The notes under the pieces were generated by a model. The model had not been told where the DNA came from and searched no databases. It saw only the letters and a list, made by a program, of their open reading frames with translations. Shown here piece by piece: positions 1 through 10,645 of a DNA stretch of 64,000 bases. Position 1 is the stretch's first letter. Each line of letters opens with the position of its first letter. A program made the position numbers and the translations under genes. Origin of the DNA: Bradyrhizobium archetypum (GTDB lineage Bacteria > Pseudomonadota > Alphaproteobacteria > Rhizobiales > Xanthobacteraceae); NCBI RefSeq assembly GCF_013114835.1, contig NZ_JAAVLW010000012.1, positions 79,733 to 143,732 of the forward strand, written 5' to 3'.

Positions 1-70
1 ATTGTCGCTCTACCTGAACTTCATCAACCTGTTCACGCTGCTCCTGCAGCTCCTCGGCCAGCGCGACTAG
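1..70 (+). CDS. Bax inhibitor-1/YccA family membrane protein, C-terminal fragment
   Basis: Only the last 22 codons and a TAG stop (68-70) are in the window, read in frame 2. The visible tail LSLYLNFINLFTLLLQLLGQ is typical of the last membrane segment of Bax inhibitor-1/YccA-type inner-membrane proteins, where a conserved LYLDFINLF-like stretch precedes a short charged end. The family has about seven membrane segments and is linked to membrane-protein quality control or ion homeostasis. The start lies upstream of the window, and the call rests on the tail alone. Confidence 0.65.
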   Translation, partial: LSLYLNFINLFTLLLQLLGQRD

Positions 71-96
71 CCGCGATCGACCAGGTTCAAGCGTAG

Positions 97-126
97 AAGC
101 CCCGGCCTCGCGGCCGGGGCTTTTCT
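97..126 (+). terminator. Rho-independent terminator of the Bax-inhibitor-like gene
   Basis: A GC-rich hairpin (AAGCCCCGGCC, loop TCGC, GGCCGGGGCTT) is followed by TTTTCTTTT. It lies 27 bases after the upstream stop codon and just before the acetyltransferase gene. Confidence 0.85.
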
Positions 127-155
127 TTTGCTCGTCGCAAAAATATTGTGCCCGC

Positions 156-686
156 ATGTCTACGCTCGAAATCCGGCCGGCCACCGCGGCCGACCTCCCC
201 GCCATCACCGAAATCTACGAGCACGCGGTGCGCTACGGCACCGCAACGTTCGAGTTGATCCCGCCCGATCTCGCCGAGATGACTCGGCGGTTCAGAGTAC
301 TGGCGGATGGCGGCTTTCCCTATTTGGTCGCTGCCGTTGAGGGCGCGGTGATCGGATATGCCTATGCCGGCCCCTACCGCCCACGCCCGGCCTACCGCTT
401 CACGGTTGAGAATTCGGTCTATCTAAAGCCGGCCACCCACCGGCGCGGCATCGGCCTGCAATTGATGCAGCGTCTGATCACCGAGTGCGAGGCGCGCGGC
501 TATCGGCAGATGATCGCGGTGATCGGCGACTCCGCCAATGCCGGCTCGATCGGCGTTCACACCAAATGCGGCTTCCAGATGATCGGAACGCATCCCAGCG
601 TCGGCTTCAAGTTCGGCCGCTGGCTCGACACCGTGATGATGCAGCGCGCACTGGGCGAGGGCGCGACGACATTGCCGAGGGAATGA
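156..686 (+). CDS. GNAT family N-acetyltransferase, phosphinothricin acetyltransferase-like
   Basis: A 176-residue single-domain GNAT enzyme, expected to transfer acetyl from acetyl-CoA to an amine. The N-terminal EIRPATAADLPAITEIYEHA, the PYRPRPAYRFTVENSVYL core and the acetyl-CoA loop RRGIGLQLM (from residue 96) match the PAT/Bar/MnaT subgroup, which acetylates phosphinothricin, methionine sulfone or similar amino-acid analogues. The length is normal for the family. The ATG at 156 follows the terminator by 30 bases with no strong ribosome site. It stands alone, with a gene on the opposite strand downstream. The true substrate cannot be told from sequence. Confidence 0.88.
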   Translation: MSTLEIRPATAADLPAITEIYEHAVRYGTATFELIPPDLAEMTRRFRVLADGGFPYLVAAVEGAVIGYAYAGPYRPRPAYRFTVENSVYLKPATHRRGIGLQLMQRLITECEARGYRQMIAVIGDSANAGSIGVHTKCGFQMIGTHPSVGFKFGRWLDTVMMQRALGEGATTLPRE

Positions 687-752
687 GGGCGGCCCCACCG
701 TTCTTGCGCCCGTTAGGCAAGATGGTGGGCACAGCGCAAGGGCGCCGCCTCG

Positions 753-1124
753 TCAAACCAGCGCCAGCTTGCGATCGATCACCAGCAGCACGCGTTCAAG
801 TTCATGGCCACGGCGCAGGATCAGCCCGGTTGCCGAGATCACGCTATACATGCCCTGCTTGCGCGCGAGCCGCGGATCCTTCTCAATGCGGTACAGCGGA
901 ACTTCGGAAGCGCGGCGGAATACCGAAAACACCGCACGGTCCTTCAGAAAATCGATGGCGTAGTCGCGCCATTCGCCGTCGGCGACCATGCGCCCATACA
1001 AATTGAGGATGCGGTTAAGTTCGATACGGTTGAAGGTGACGCGATTCGGCTGGGGGACTGCAGTGGCGGGGCGCGCCACTGCACGGCTCGCGCTCGGATC
1101 GGTGTCCTCCGATATCGGGTTCAT
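753..1124 (-). CDS. DUF2794 domain-containing protein
   Basis: A 123-residue protein of the DUF2794 family, which is common in alphaproteobacteria and has no known function. The conserved block runs from VTFNRIELNRILNLYGRMV through WRDYAIDFLKDRAVFSVFRR to RRGHELERVLLVIDRKL. The reading frame is open further upstream, but the ATG at 1124 (MNPISEDTD) puts a short Ser/Pro-rich leader before the domain as in relatives; the upstream extension is low-quality sequence. No signal peptide or membrane segment is visible, so it is probably cytoplasmic. Confidence 0.85.
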   Translation of the reverse strand: MNPISEDTDPSASRAVARPATAVPQPNRVTFNRIELNRILNLYGRMVADGEWRDYAIDFLKDRAVFSVFRRASEVPLYRIEKDPRLARKQGMYSVISATGLILRRGHELERVLLVIDRKLALV

Positions 1125-1542
1125 GGCGCGCCTCCTGTCATCCAACGTACATGATCGCGCTAAACGCAGGATGCCGCAAGGGCGTTGTAAATACGTAGGA
1201 AACTGCGTCGAACGCCCCCACGGCCGGGAACATCGATTCACGGGATCGTTAGCGGAATCTTATTGCTGCCCTACTTCCGCCAACCGCCCGCCCCGCTAAG
1301 TTGCGAAAAGAAAATCCTGCGTTGGCCCGGTCCTTTCGGTTCCGGATTCCTCAGCCCCCAGCCCCCCGGGGCCGTCGGGATCGGGCCTGTTCGCAGAGGG
1401 AGTTAATCCCGATACTGGGCCAACGAAAGTTGGTCCTTTTTCGTTTTGGGGTGACCTTGTCGGTCGCGGCGGTTCAGTTGCCGCGATCACGCCTAAACCG
1501 CCGTCGGCAGCAGCGACATCGTTTCAATGATACCGGGAAGAA
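1125..1542. other. 418-base intergenic region holding a candidate structured RNA
   Basis: No convincing protein gene is present: the short open frames here lack ribosome sites and overlap on both strands. The notable content is the inverted-repeat structure at 1311-1445, listed separately. Confidence 0.6.
1311..1445 (+). ncRNA. Candidate structured small RNA with its own terminator
   Basis: Bases 1320-1331 and 1414-1425 can form a 12-bp closing stem (CGTTGGCCCGGT with ACTGGGCCAACG, one G-U pair). Inside it, 1375-1381 pairs with 1406-1412 (TCGGGAT with ATCCCGA). The right arm of the closing stem can instead pair with GTTGGTCC at 1429-1436 to form an 8-bp hairpin with a GAAA loop, followed by TTTTTCGTTTT, a good terminator. 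No plus-strand gene follows for 4 kb, so a free-standing small RNA is more likely than an attenuator. Not matched to a named family. Confidence 0.4.
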
Positions 1543-2310
1543 CTAGCGCAGTGCGGTGTAGGCAGCACCGAGCATCGCGCCGGGCTTGTCCCGGCTGCCG
1601 TCCTGGACATAAACGACTGCGGCATCGACGCCTTCGCGGGAAATATTTTCGAGCGGAATGCTCCAGCTTCCCGAACTGCCGTTCCAATCGCCGACCTTCA
1701 CGAGGTTGCGCACCACGTTGTAATAGGTGACTTGCTGGCCGCGGTTCTCGCCGCGCCCGATCGAAATCGGCACCGCCTTCGAAATCGAGCAGATCCAGAT
1801 TTCGCCACGACCACCCGTCGTCGCCGAGACCTTGCTCGCATCCACCGAGACGTTGAGCAGCTTGCCCGATAGCGTCATCGTCACCGGCAACGACATCACG
1901 CCCTCGGCCTTGCTAGTATTCTTGATGGCGCCTTCGATGGCGGCGCGATCGCTGCCGATCACCTGGGCCGAGCCGTTGACGATCATCTGCGGCGTGTAGA
2001 GATTGCGGTCGCCGCGCACATGCGAATAGGCCTTCTGGCGCGCACTAAACCGCGAGTCCGCCAGCGTGTCCTTCCAGCCGAGATAATCCCAATAGTCGAT
2101 CGGCATGCTGAGGGCGATCACCGACGGATCCTTGGCAAGCTCGCCGACGATCCGGTCAGCCGGCGGACACGACGAGCACCCTTGCGAGGTGAACAGCTCG
2201 ACCACGGCGCGCGGATCGGCATGGGCCGGGCGGATGATGGCGATGATCGCGCAAACACCGAGCGCTCCGGACCACCGCGAAATGCAATTGTAGGCCATCA
2301 TCGCTGTCAT
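1543..2310 (-). CDS. DUF1223 domain-containing secreted thioredoxin-like protein
   Basis: A 255-residue DUF1223 protein. Residues 1-31 form a signal peptide ending in RPAHA. It is followed by VVELFTSQGCSSCPPADRI, a thioredoxin-like CxxC site (Cys45, Cys48) characteristic of this family. The length matches the family. The mature protein is probably periplasmic and may act in thiol redox, but no reaction has been shown for the family to my knowledge. It lies downstream of acnA on the same strand with a 159-base gap containing a terminator-like hairpin, so it is probably transcribed separately. Confidence 0.87.
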   Translation of the reverse strand: MTAMMAYNCISRWSGALGVCAIIAIIRPAHADPRAVVELFTSQGCSSCPPADRIVGELAKDPSVIALSMPIDYWDYLGWKDTLADSRFSARQKAYSHVRGDRNLYTPQMIVNGSAQVIGSDRAAIEGAIKNTSKAEGVMSLPVTMTLSGKLLNVSVDASKVSATTGGRGEIWICSISKAVPISIGRGENRGQQVTYYNVVRNLVKVGDWNGSSGSWSIPLENISREGVDAAVVYVQDGSRDKPGAMLGAAYTALR

Positions 2311-2396
2311 CGTGCGAACCGGTGGTCGTGTTTTCCATCCGTATTTGTACGGGGCATGGTGTGATAATCCTCAAAGCGTGCCCCAGACGCGCGAAA

Positions 2397-2416
2397 GCGG
2401 CCTTGTCATAGGCCGC
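2397..2416 (-). terminator. Probable terminator after acnA
   Basis: On the minus strand GCGGCC (2416-2411), an 8-base loop and GGCCGC (2402-2397) form a hairpin followed by TTTC. It lies between the acnA stop and the DUF1223 start. The T tract is weak. Confidence 0.45.
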
Positions 2417-2433
2417 CTTCTCCTTGCTCGCTA

Positions 2434-2449
2434 CTCACTTCGAAGTGAG
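2434..2449. promoter_or_regulatory. 16-base perfect palindrome between acnA and the DUF1223 gene
   Basis: CTCACTTCGAAGTGAG is fully self-complementary, with no loop. It lies just after the acnA stop and about 125 bases upstream of the DUF1223 start. A dimeric regulator site is possible; no known consensus was matched. Confidence 0.3.
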
Positions 2450-2469
2450 GCACCGATCACAAATCTGCG

Positions 2470-5190
<2,721 letters not shown>

Positions 5191-5323
5191 GTCAGGAAAT
5201 CCCAAATTCTAAGTTATACCCGGCGAGGGTATTTAAACACCTTCAGCGTGAGGCTTGGGTCCAGCGGGGTCTTGGCCTGCTGGCTTGCAGCCGCCGATTG
5301 TGTGCTGCATCAAGTTCCGGGCT

Positions 5324-5340
5324 TATAGAATCTTTCTAGA
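5324..5340. promoter_or_regulatory. Irr-type iron control element (ICE-like) between acnA and ccmA
   Basis: TATAGAA-TCT-TTCTAGA is an inverted repeat with the AGAA-N3-TTCT core of the ICE motif bound by the heme-responsive regulator Irr in Bradyrhizobium. It lies 134 bases upstream of acnA and about 95 upstream of ccmA. The near-identical box upstream of leuC (21189-21205) supports it. Which of the two promoters it controls is not shown by sequence. Confidence 0.6.
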
Positions 5341-5434
5341 AGCGCCGCCACACCGACAAGCGTGCTGCAGCAATGCGGTACCCACAAATTCTGACGCGGT
5401 ACCCATCAATTTCAGAGGGCTGCGACGAGGTAAA

Positions 5435-6037
5435 ATGCGGCTCTCGGGACGCCAAATCAGTTGTATCAGGGGCGGCCGCGGCGTGTTCGCCGGCCTCGAT
5501 TTCGAGGCCTCGTCCGGCGATGTGCTGGCGGTGGTCGGCCCGAACGGCTCCGGCAAGACGTCGCTGCTGCGCCTGATCGCGGGCCTCCTGGTCCCGGCGG
5601 CCGGGTCGGTGCTTCTCGACGGCGGCGAGGCCGAGCGGACGTTACCGGAACAGGCCCATTATCTCGGCCATCGCGACGCGCTGAAGCCGGCCCTGAGCGT
5701 GCGCGAAAACCTTTCGTTCTGGCGGGATTTTCTCGGTGGCGCGGCCGGCGACGCCGAGCAATGCCTCACCGCGGTGGGACTCGGCCATGCCACGCACCTG
5801 CCGGCGGCCTACCTGTCGGCCGGCCAGCGGCGGCGGCTGTCGATCGCGCGGCTGCTCGTGGTGCGCCGGCCGGTCTGGCTCTTGGACGAGCCGACCTCGG
5901 CACTCGATACAGCCGGGCATAAGCTGTTCGTGGGCATCATGCGGGAGCATCTCGCCAGCGGCGGCATCATTGTCGCCGCCACCCACACCCCGCTCGGAAT
6001 CGAGGCGCGGGAACTGCGGATGGGGGGCCCCGCATGA
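5435..6037 (+). CDS. ccmA: Heme exporter ATP-binding protein CcmA
   Basis: ATPase of the CcmABCD complex, which releases holo-CcmE during cytochrome c maturation in the periplasm. The 200 residues contain Walker A GPNGSGKTS (from residue 35), the signature LSAGQRRRLSIARLL and Walker B VWLLDEPTSALD. The frame is open upstream, but the ATG at 5435 has a good ribosome site (GACGAGG, 4 bases away) and gives the usual N-terminus. It overlaps ccmB by four bases (ATGA) and is the first gene of the ccmABCDG operon. Confidence 0.95.
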   Translation: MRLSGRQISCIRGGRGVFAGLDFEASSGDVLAVVGPNGSGKTSLLRLIAGLLVPAAGSVLLDGGEAERTLPEQAHYLGHRDALKPALSVRENLSFWRDFLGGAAGDAEQCLTAVGLGHATHLPAAYLSAGQRRRLSIARLLVVRRPVWLLDEPTSALDTAGHKLFVGIMREHLASGGIIVAATHTPLGIEARELRMGGPA

Positions 6038-6702
6038 CCGCCCTCGCCGCATTGATTCGCCGGGACATCAAAATCGCGCTGCGCGTCGGCGGCGGGGCGC
6101 TGATCGGCGTGCTGTTTTTCCTCACCGTGACGGTGCTGATGCCGTTCGCGATCGGGCCTGACCTGGCGGTGTTGACCCGGCTGGGACCCGCGATCCTCTG
6201 GCTTGGTGCGCTGCTGGCGAGCCTGCTGACGCTCGACCGGCTGTTCACGGCCGATCACGAGGATGGTTCGCTCGACCTGATCGTGATGGGCCAGACACCG
6301 CTGGAACTTGCCTGCGCCGCCAAAGCCCTGGCGCACTGGCTCGCCGCCGGCGTGCCGCTGATCGTGGCGACGCCTGCGCTCGGGCTCCTGCTCAATCTCG
6401 ACGCCTCGGCCACATCGGCCGTAGCGCTGACGCTTTTGGTCGGAACGCCGGCGCTGACATTCACCGGCATGATCGGCGCCGCGCTCGCCGTGACACTGCA
6501 CCGCGGCGGGCTGCTGCTGGCCGTGCTGGTGCTGCCGCTGTCGATTCCGGTATTGATCTTCGGCGTCGCGGCCTCGCAGGCCGCGATCACGGGCCCGCTG
6601 TCATTTGGAACACCGTTTTCGATTTTGTGCGCGCTGTCGTTGGTCAGTCTGGTGATCGGACCGTTCGCCGCCGCGGCCAGCCTGCGGCACGGGCTCGACT
6701 GA
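6034..6702 (+). CDS. ccmB: Heme exporter membrane protein CcmB
   Basis: A 222-residue integral membrane protein with about six hydrophobic segments, partner of CcmA. The start LAALIRRDIKIALRVGGG and the LFTADHEDGSLDLIVMG loop are characteristic of CcmB. It is translationally coupled to ccmA through the ATGA overlap and followed by ccmC after 92 bases, so the three probably form one transcription unit. Confidence 0.95.
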   Translation: MTALAALIRRDIKIALRVGGGALIGVLFFLTVTVLMPFAIGPDLAVLTRLGPAILWLGALLASLLTLDRLFTADHEDGSLDLIVMGQTPLELACAAKALAHWLAAGVPLIVATPALGLLLNLDASATSAVALTLLVGTPALTFTGMIGAALAVTLHRGGLLLAVLVLPLSIPVLIFGVAASQAAITGPLSFGTPFSILCALSLVSLVIGPFAAAASLRHGLD

Positions 6703-6794
6703 CCGCAACTTGACGCCTATCAACTCTCGCTGAGGCAAATTGAAACAAACGAAGCCGCATTGCCTGCCCTGCCGCTGACGACTATCAGGATGCC

Positions 6795-7523
6795 ATGACG
6801 CTGATCGACCTCGCCAATCCGACGAAATTTCTCGCGCTGACCGCGCGCGTGCTGCCATGGCTGACAGGGGCGACCGCGATCTTGCTGCTGGTCGGCTTCT
6901 ATCAGGCCGCGATGGCACCCGACGATTATCAGCAGGGCGCCACCGTGAAAATCATGTTCGTCCACGTGCCGAATGCCTGGTTATCGATGTTCGTCTGGGG
7001 CGTCATGAGCATCGCCGCGCTCGGCACGCTGGTGTGGCGGCATCCGCTCGCCGATGTCGCGGCCAAGGCCGCGGCGCCGATCGGTGCGGCGTTTACCTTC
7101 CTGGCATTGGTCACCGGTTCGCTGTGGGGAAGGCCGATGTGGGGCACCTACTGGGAATGGGACGCGCGACTGACCTCGGTCTTGATCCTGTTTCTGATGT
7201 ATCTCGGCCTGATGGCGCTGTGGCGCGCGGTGGAGGATCCGTCGCGGGCCGCTCGCGCCGCCGCCGTGCTGACACTGGTCGGCGCGATCAACCTGCCGAT
7301 CATCAAATTCTCGGTCGACTGGTGGAACACACTGCACCAGCCTGCCTCGGTGATGCGGATGGGCGGGCCTTCGCTCGACAGGGCGTTCCTGATTCCATTG
7401 CTCGTGATGGCGATCGGCTTCTCGCTGTTGTTCGTGACGCTGCATCTGGCGGCGATGCGCAACGAAATCCTGCGCCGCCGCGTGCGCAGCTTGCAGATGA
7501 TGCAAGCCAGCCAGGCCGCGTGA
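6795..7523 (+). CDS. ccmC: Heme ABC transporter permease CcmC
   Basis: Six-segment inner-membrane protein that delivers heme to CcmE. The 242 residues include the periplasmic tryptophan-rich WWD heme-handling motif, WGTYWEWDARLTS, and flanking histidine regions (MFVHVPNAW, WWNTLHQPASV). Length and order are normal for the family. The 92-base gap after ccmB holds no gene. The next gene, ccmD, starts four bases after the stop. Confidence 0.96.
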   Translation: MTLIDLANPTKFLALTARVLPWLTGATAILLLVGFYQAAMAPDDYQQGATVKIMFVHVPNAWLSMFVWGVMSIAALGTLVWRHPLADVAAKAAAPIGAAFTFLALVTGSLWGRPMWGTYWEWDARLTSVLILFLMYLGLMALWRAVEDPSRAARAAAVLTLVGAINLPIIKFSVDWWNTLHQPASVMRMGGPSLDRAFLIPLLVMAIGFSLLFVTLHLAAMRNEILRRRVRSLQMMQASQAA

Positions 7524-7527
7524 CGCG

Positions 7528-7704
7528 ATGTCGCTCGGACCTTACGCCTCCTTTGTCGTGACGTCTTACACGCTGGTGGCGGCGATCGTGCTGGTTCTCA
7601 TCGTCTGGATCGCCGTCGACTATCGCCATCAGAAGGCGCGGCTGCGCGAACTCGAGTCCTCCGGCGTGACCAGACGCTCCGGCCGCCAGGCGACGGACAT
7701 CTGA
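7528..7704 (+). CDS. ccmD: Heme exporter small subunit CcmD
   Basis: A 58-residue protein starting MSLGPYASFVVTSY, with one central membrane helix (LVAAIVLVLIVWIAVDY) and a basic cytoplasmic tail (RHQKARLRELE). This is the standard CcmD design; it links CcmABC to CcmE. It sits four bases after ccmC and its TGA overlaps the ATG of ccmG, which confirms it as a translated part of the operon. Confidence 0.93.
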   Translation: MSLGPYASFVVTSYTLVAAIVLVLIVWIAVDYRHQKARLRELESSGVTRRSGRQATDI

Positions 7705-8300
7705 TGAGCGCGCCTACGACATCGGATGAACGTTCGCGCCGGCGTCGCTGGGTGGTGGCGCTGCCGCTGATCGGTTTCGTGGCCGTCGCCGGACTGCTCC
7801 TGCTGCGGCTTTACGGCGGTGATCCCTCCAAGATCCCCTCCGCCCTGATCGGCCGCCCGGCGCCGCAAACCGTGCTGCCGGCGCTGGATGGCCTCGTCCA
7901 CAACGGGGCGCCGGTGCCCGGCCTCGATCCGGCGATGTTCAAGGGCAGGGTATCCGTCGTCAATGTCTGGGCATCCTGGTGCGTGCCCTGTCATGACGAG
8001 GCGCCGCTGTTGACCGCGCTGGCCAAGGACACGCGGTTCCAGATCGTCGGCATCAACTACAAGGATTCGCCCGACAACGCCCGCCGCTTTCTCGGCCGCT
8101 ACGGCAATCCGTTTACCGCCGTCGGCGTCGACAGCAACGGCCGCGGCTCGATCGAATGGGGCGTCTACGGCGTGCCCGAAACCTTCGTCGTCGGCCGCGA
8201 CGGCACCATCCGCTACAAGCTGGTCGGGCCAGTGACGCCGGCCAATCTCGACAGCGTGCTCAAGGTCGAGATCGATAAGGCGTTGAAAGCGGGGAGCTGA
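7704..8300 (+). CDS. ccmG: Thiol:disulfide interchange protein CcmG/DsbE
   Basis: Membrane-anchored periplasmic thioredoxin that keeps apocytochrome c cysteines reduced for heme ligation. The 198 residues have an N-terminal anchor (about 16-35, after RSRRRR) and a thioredoxin domain with the active site WASWCVPCHDEAP (Cys93, Cys96), followed by the cis-proline region VYGVPETFVV. It overlaps ccmD at TGATG and is the last gene of the ccm operon here; ccmE, ccmF and ccmH are elsewhere. Confidence 0.96.
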   Translation: MSAPTTSDERSRRRRWVVALPLIGFVAVAGLLLLRLYGGDPSKIPSALIGRPAPQTVLPALDGLVHNGAPVPGLDPAMFKGRVSVVNVWASWCVPCHDEAPLLTALAKDTRFQIVGINYKDSPDNARRFLGRYGNPFTAVGVDSNGRGSIEWGVYGVPETFVVGRDGTIRYKLVGPVTPANLDSVLKVEIDKALKAGS

Positions 8301-8307
8301 TCACAAC

Positions 8308-8410
8308 CCTCATCCTGAGGCGCCGCGAAGCGGCGTCTCGAAGGGTGGCCGCAGGCGAGAGCGAGGCCTCATGGTTCGAGACGCGCGAAGACGCGCTCCT
8401 CTCCATGAGG
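8308..8410. repeat. Dispersed inverted-repeat element (CCTCATCCTGAGG type)
   Basis: The element begins CCTCATCCTGAGG and ends CCATGAGG, with GAAGCGGCGTCTCGAA and GGTTCGAGACGCGCG inside able to pair. A degenerate copy lies at 19106-19215. This is a common intergenic element in Bradyrhizobium-type genomes. It lies just after ccmG and can form a long stem. Confidence 0.7.
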
Positions 8411-8519
8411 GACAAATATTATTCTTCTTTTATCTGTCGTTCATTTTACAGCCATGGCGCCGCCATGAAATCGCAGCTAGCTTTATGGCGTTACTTGAAC
8501 CGTCCTGGGAGGGACATCC

Positions 8520-8879
8520 ATGCGTCATTTCACGCTCGCTTCTCTTCTCGCCACCGCGCTCACCGTGGGCATGCTGACGGCCACGCCGTCGATGGCCCAG
8601 ACTGCGCAGCCCGCGCCCAAATCCGACAGCAAGATGGCTCCCGCGCCGAAGGGCTCGGAGTCGAAGATGGCGCCGGCGCCAAAGGCCGAGCTGCTCGACA
8701 TCAATTCCGCCAGCGCCGAGCAACTCGATGCGTTGCCGGGAATCGGCAAGGCCTATTCGGAGAAGATCATCAAGGGCCGCCCGTACAAGGGCAAGGACGA
8801 GCTGGTGCAGAAGAACATCGTGCCGCAGGCGACCTACGACAAGATCAAGGACAAGATCATTGCTAAGCAGAAGAGCTGA
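8520..8879 (+). CDS. Secreted helix-hairpin-helix (ComEA-like) protein
   Basis: A 119-residue protein with a signal peptide (1-26, ending PSMAQ), a low-complexity linker with two copies of KMAPAPK, and a C-terminal helix-hairpin-helix domain (LLDINSASAEQLDALPGIG, about residues 57-76, then KIIKGRPYKGKDELVQKNI). This domain resembles the DNA-binding part of ComEA, but no other competence genes are near, so a role in DNA uptake is only a guess. The start has a strong ribosome site (GGGAGGG) seven bases upstream. Confidence 0.85.
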   Translation: MRHFTLASLLATALTVGMLTATPSMAQTAQPAPKSDSKMAPAPKGSESKMAPAPKAELLDINSASAEQLDALPGIGKAYSEKIIKGRPYKGKDELVQKNIVPQATYDKIKDKIIAKQKS

Positions 8880-8893
8880 GGCCATTTGCTTAA

Positions 8894-9045
8894 CCTCTCC
8901 CCGTTCTTTACGGGGAGAGGTCGAATTCCCGCAAAGCGAGAATACGGGTGGAGGACCGGGCGGGCTTCTCCCACAACTGACAATCTTGACGACGAGAGAC
9001 CCTCACCCCAACCCCTCTCCCCGCAAGAGCGGGGCGAGTGAGCAG
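8894..9045. repeat. Dispersed repeat with a strong hairpin (CCTCTCCCCG type)
   Basis: CCTCTCCCCG (8894 on) pairs with CGGGGAGAGG (ending 8920). A second block at about 9005-9040 reads CCCCTCTCCCCGC-AAGAGC-GGGGCGAG. A related element lies at 27561-27705. It sits between the convergent helix-hairpin-helix gene and yciB, where it could end transcription from both sides. Confidence 0.6.
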
Positions 9046-9064
9046 GCAGCGCAAGCGGCAGCAG

Positions 9065-9667
9065 TCACCCCTTGCTCACATCCCCCGCTTCCGCTTCGCT
9101 TGCTTCCAGCGAAGCCGGCTCCAGGTGATAGCGCTTGATGATCGGCATCTGGGCGATCGCGAACACCATGGTGATCGGAATCGCGCCGAACGCCTTGAAG
9201 CCGACCCAGAAATCGGTCGACTGCGTGCGCCAGATGATTTCGTTCAGGACCGCCATTCCGAGAAAGAACAGCGCCCAGCGCGCAGTCAGGATACGCCAGC
9301 CTTTTGGCGTCAGGTTGAACATCTGATCGAACAGGATCGCGATGAAGGAGCGGCCGAACAAAAGGCCGCCGCCGAGGATCACTGCGAACAGGCCGTAGAC
9401 AATGGTCGGCTTGACCTTGATGAACGTCTCGTCGTGCAGCACCAGCGTCAGCGTGCCGAACACCAGCACGATGACGGCGGTGACGACCGCCATCATCGGC
9501 ACATGCCGCACCACCGCATAGGAGGCGATCATCGCGGCCACGATCGCCACCATGAAGGCGCCGGTCGCGACGAACAGGTTGAACTTGGCGTTGGCGACGA
9601 AGAACACCATGAGCGGACCGAGTTCGGTCGCGAGCTTGAACAGCGGATGCGGCTGGGTCTTGTCCAT
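9065..9667 (-). CDS. yciB: Septation protein A / inner-membrane protein YciB
   Basis: A 200-residue protein with about five hydrophobic segments of the YciB/IspZ family, needed for normal cell envelope and division in several bacteria. Family marks are KPTIVYGLFAVILGGGLLFG, the WRILTARWALFFLGMAVLNE segment and FWVGFKAFG. The ATG at 9667 is chosen; a GTG at 9670 that overlaps the ftsY stop would add one residue. It is directly downstream of ftsY, so the two are co-transcribed. Confidence 0.93.
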   Translation of the reverse strand: MDKTQPHPLFKLATELGPLMVFFVANAKFNLFVATGAFMVAIVAAMIASYAVVRHVPMMAVVTAVIVLVFGTLTLVLHDETFIKVKPTIVYGLFAVILGGGLLFGRSFIAILFDQMFNLTPKGWRILTARWALFFLGMAVLNEIIWRTQSTDFWVGFKAFGAIPITMVFAIAQMPIIKRYHLEPASLEASEAEAGDVSKG

Positions 9668-9669
9668 CA

Positions 9670-10617
9670 CTAACTTTCAATTCCTGCGATGGCGTTGGCA
9701 AAATCGCGCGCGGTGAACGGCGCGAGATCGTCGACGCCTTCGCCGACGCCGATGAAGTGCACTGGCAGCTTGAACTTCTCCGCCAGCGCCACCAGGATGC
9801 CGCCGCGCGCGGTGCCGTCGAGCTTCGTCATCACCAGGCCGGTGACGCCAGCGGTACGATGAAACGCCTCGACCTGCGACAACGCATTCTGCCCCACCGT
9901 GGCATCGAGCACGAGCAGCACCGCATGCGGCGCCGACGCATCGACCTTCTTGATGACGCGAACGACCTTTTCCAGCTCGTTCATCAGCTCGGCCTTGTTC
10001 TGCAGGCGGCCGGCGGTATCGACCAGCAGCACGTCGAGCTTCTGTTCCTTCGCCGCGCTCAGCGCGTTGAAGGCGAGGCTCGCCGAATCCGAACCCTGTG
10101 CGCCCGCGATCACCGGCGACTTGGTGCGCTCGCCCCAGACCTTCAACTGCTCGATCGCGGCGGCACGGAATGTATCGCCGGCCGCCAGCATCACCTTGCG
10201 GCCCTCGGCACTGAATTTCGCGGCGAGCTTGCCGATCGTGGTGGTCTTGCCGGAGCCGTTGACGCCGACCACGAGAACCACGAACGGCTTCTGCGCCGCG
10301 TCGATCTGAAGCGGCTGCGCCACTGGCGCCAGCACCTTCTCGACCTCGGTGGCGACGACGGTCTTCACTTCATCCGCCGAAATCGCCTTGTCGTAACGCC
10401 CGGCGCCGACCGCGTCCGCGATCCGGACCGCAACCGTCGTGCCGAGATCGGCGCGCAGCAGCACATCCTCGATGTCGTCGAGCATGGCGCGGTCGAGCTT
10501 GCGCTTGATGACGAGATCGGCAACCGCCGTTCCGAGCGCGCTGGACGTGCGCTTCAGGCCGCTCGAAAGCCGCCGCCACCAGCTCTGTTTTGGAGTTCCG
10601 GGAGTGGTATCGCTCAT
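9670..10617 (-). CDS. ftsY: Signal recognition particle receptor FtsY
   Basis: Membrane-associated GTPase that docks ribosome-SRP complexes at the translocon. The 315 residues have a short N-terminal region, a four-helix N domain and the G domain, with P-loop GVNGSGKTTT (118-127), DTAGRLQNK and TKLDGTARGG. The acidic A domain of the E. coli protein is absent, as usual in alphaproteobacteria. It pairs functionally with ffh at 17076 in this window. Start codons of ftsY and the pseudouridine synthase are divergent, 28 bases apart. Confidence 0.97.
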   Translation of the reverse strand: MSDTTPGTPKQSWWRRLSSGLKRTSSALGTAVADLVIKRKLDRAMLDDIEDVLLRADLGTTVAVRIADAVGAGRYDKAISADEVKTVVATEVEKVLAPVAQPLQIDAAQKPFVVLVVGVNGSGKTTTIGKLAAKFSAEGRKVMLAAGDTFRAAAIEQLKVWGERTKSPVIAGAQGSDSASLAFNALSAAKEQKLDVLLVDTAGRLQNKAELMNELEKVVRVIKKVDASAPHAVLLVLDATVGQNALSQVEAFHRTAGVTGLVMTKLDGTARGGILVALAEKFKLPVHFIGVGEGVDDLAPFTARDFANAIAGIES

Positions 10618-10645
10618 GTCAGGGACGTGTTAGCGGTTTCGCGCC

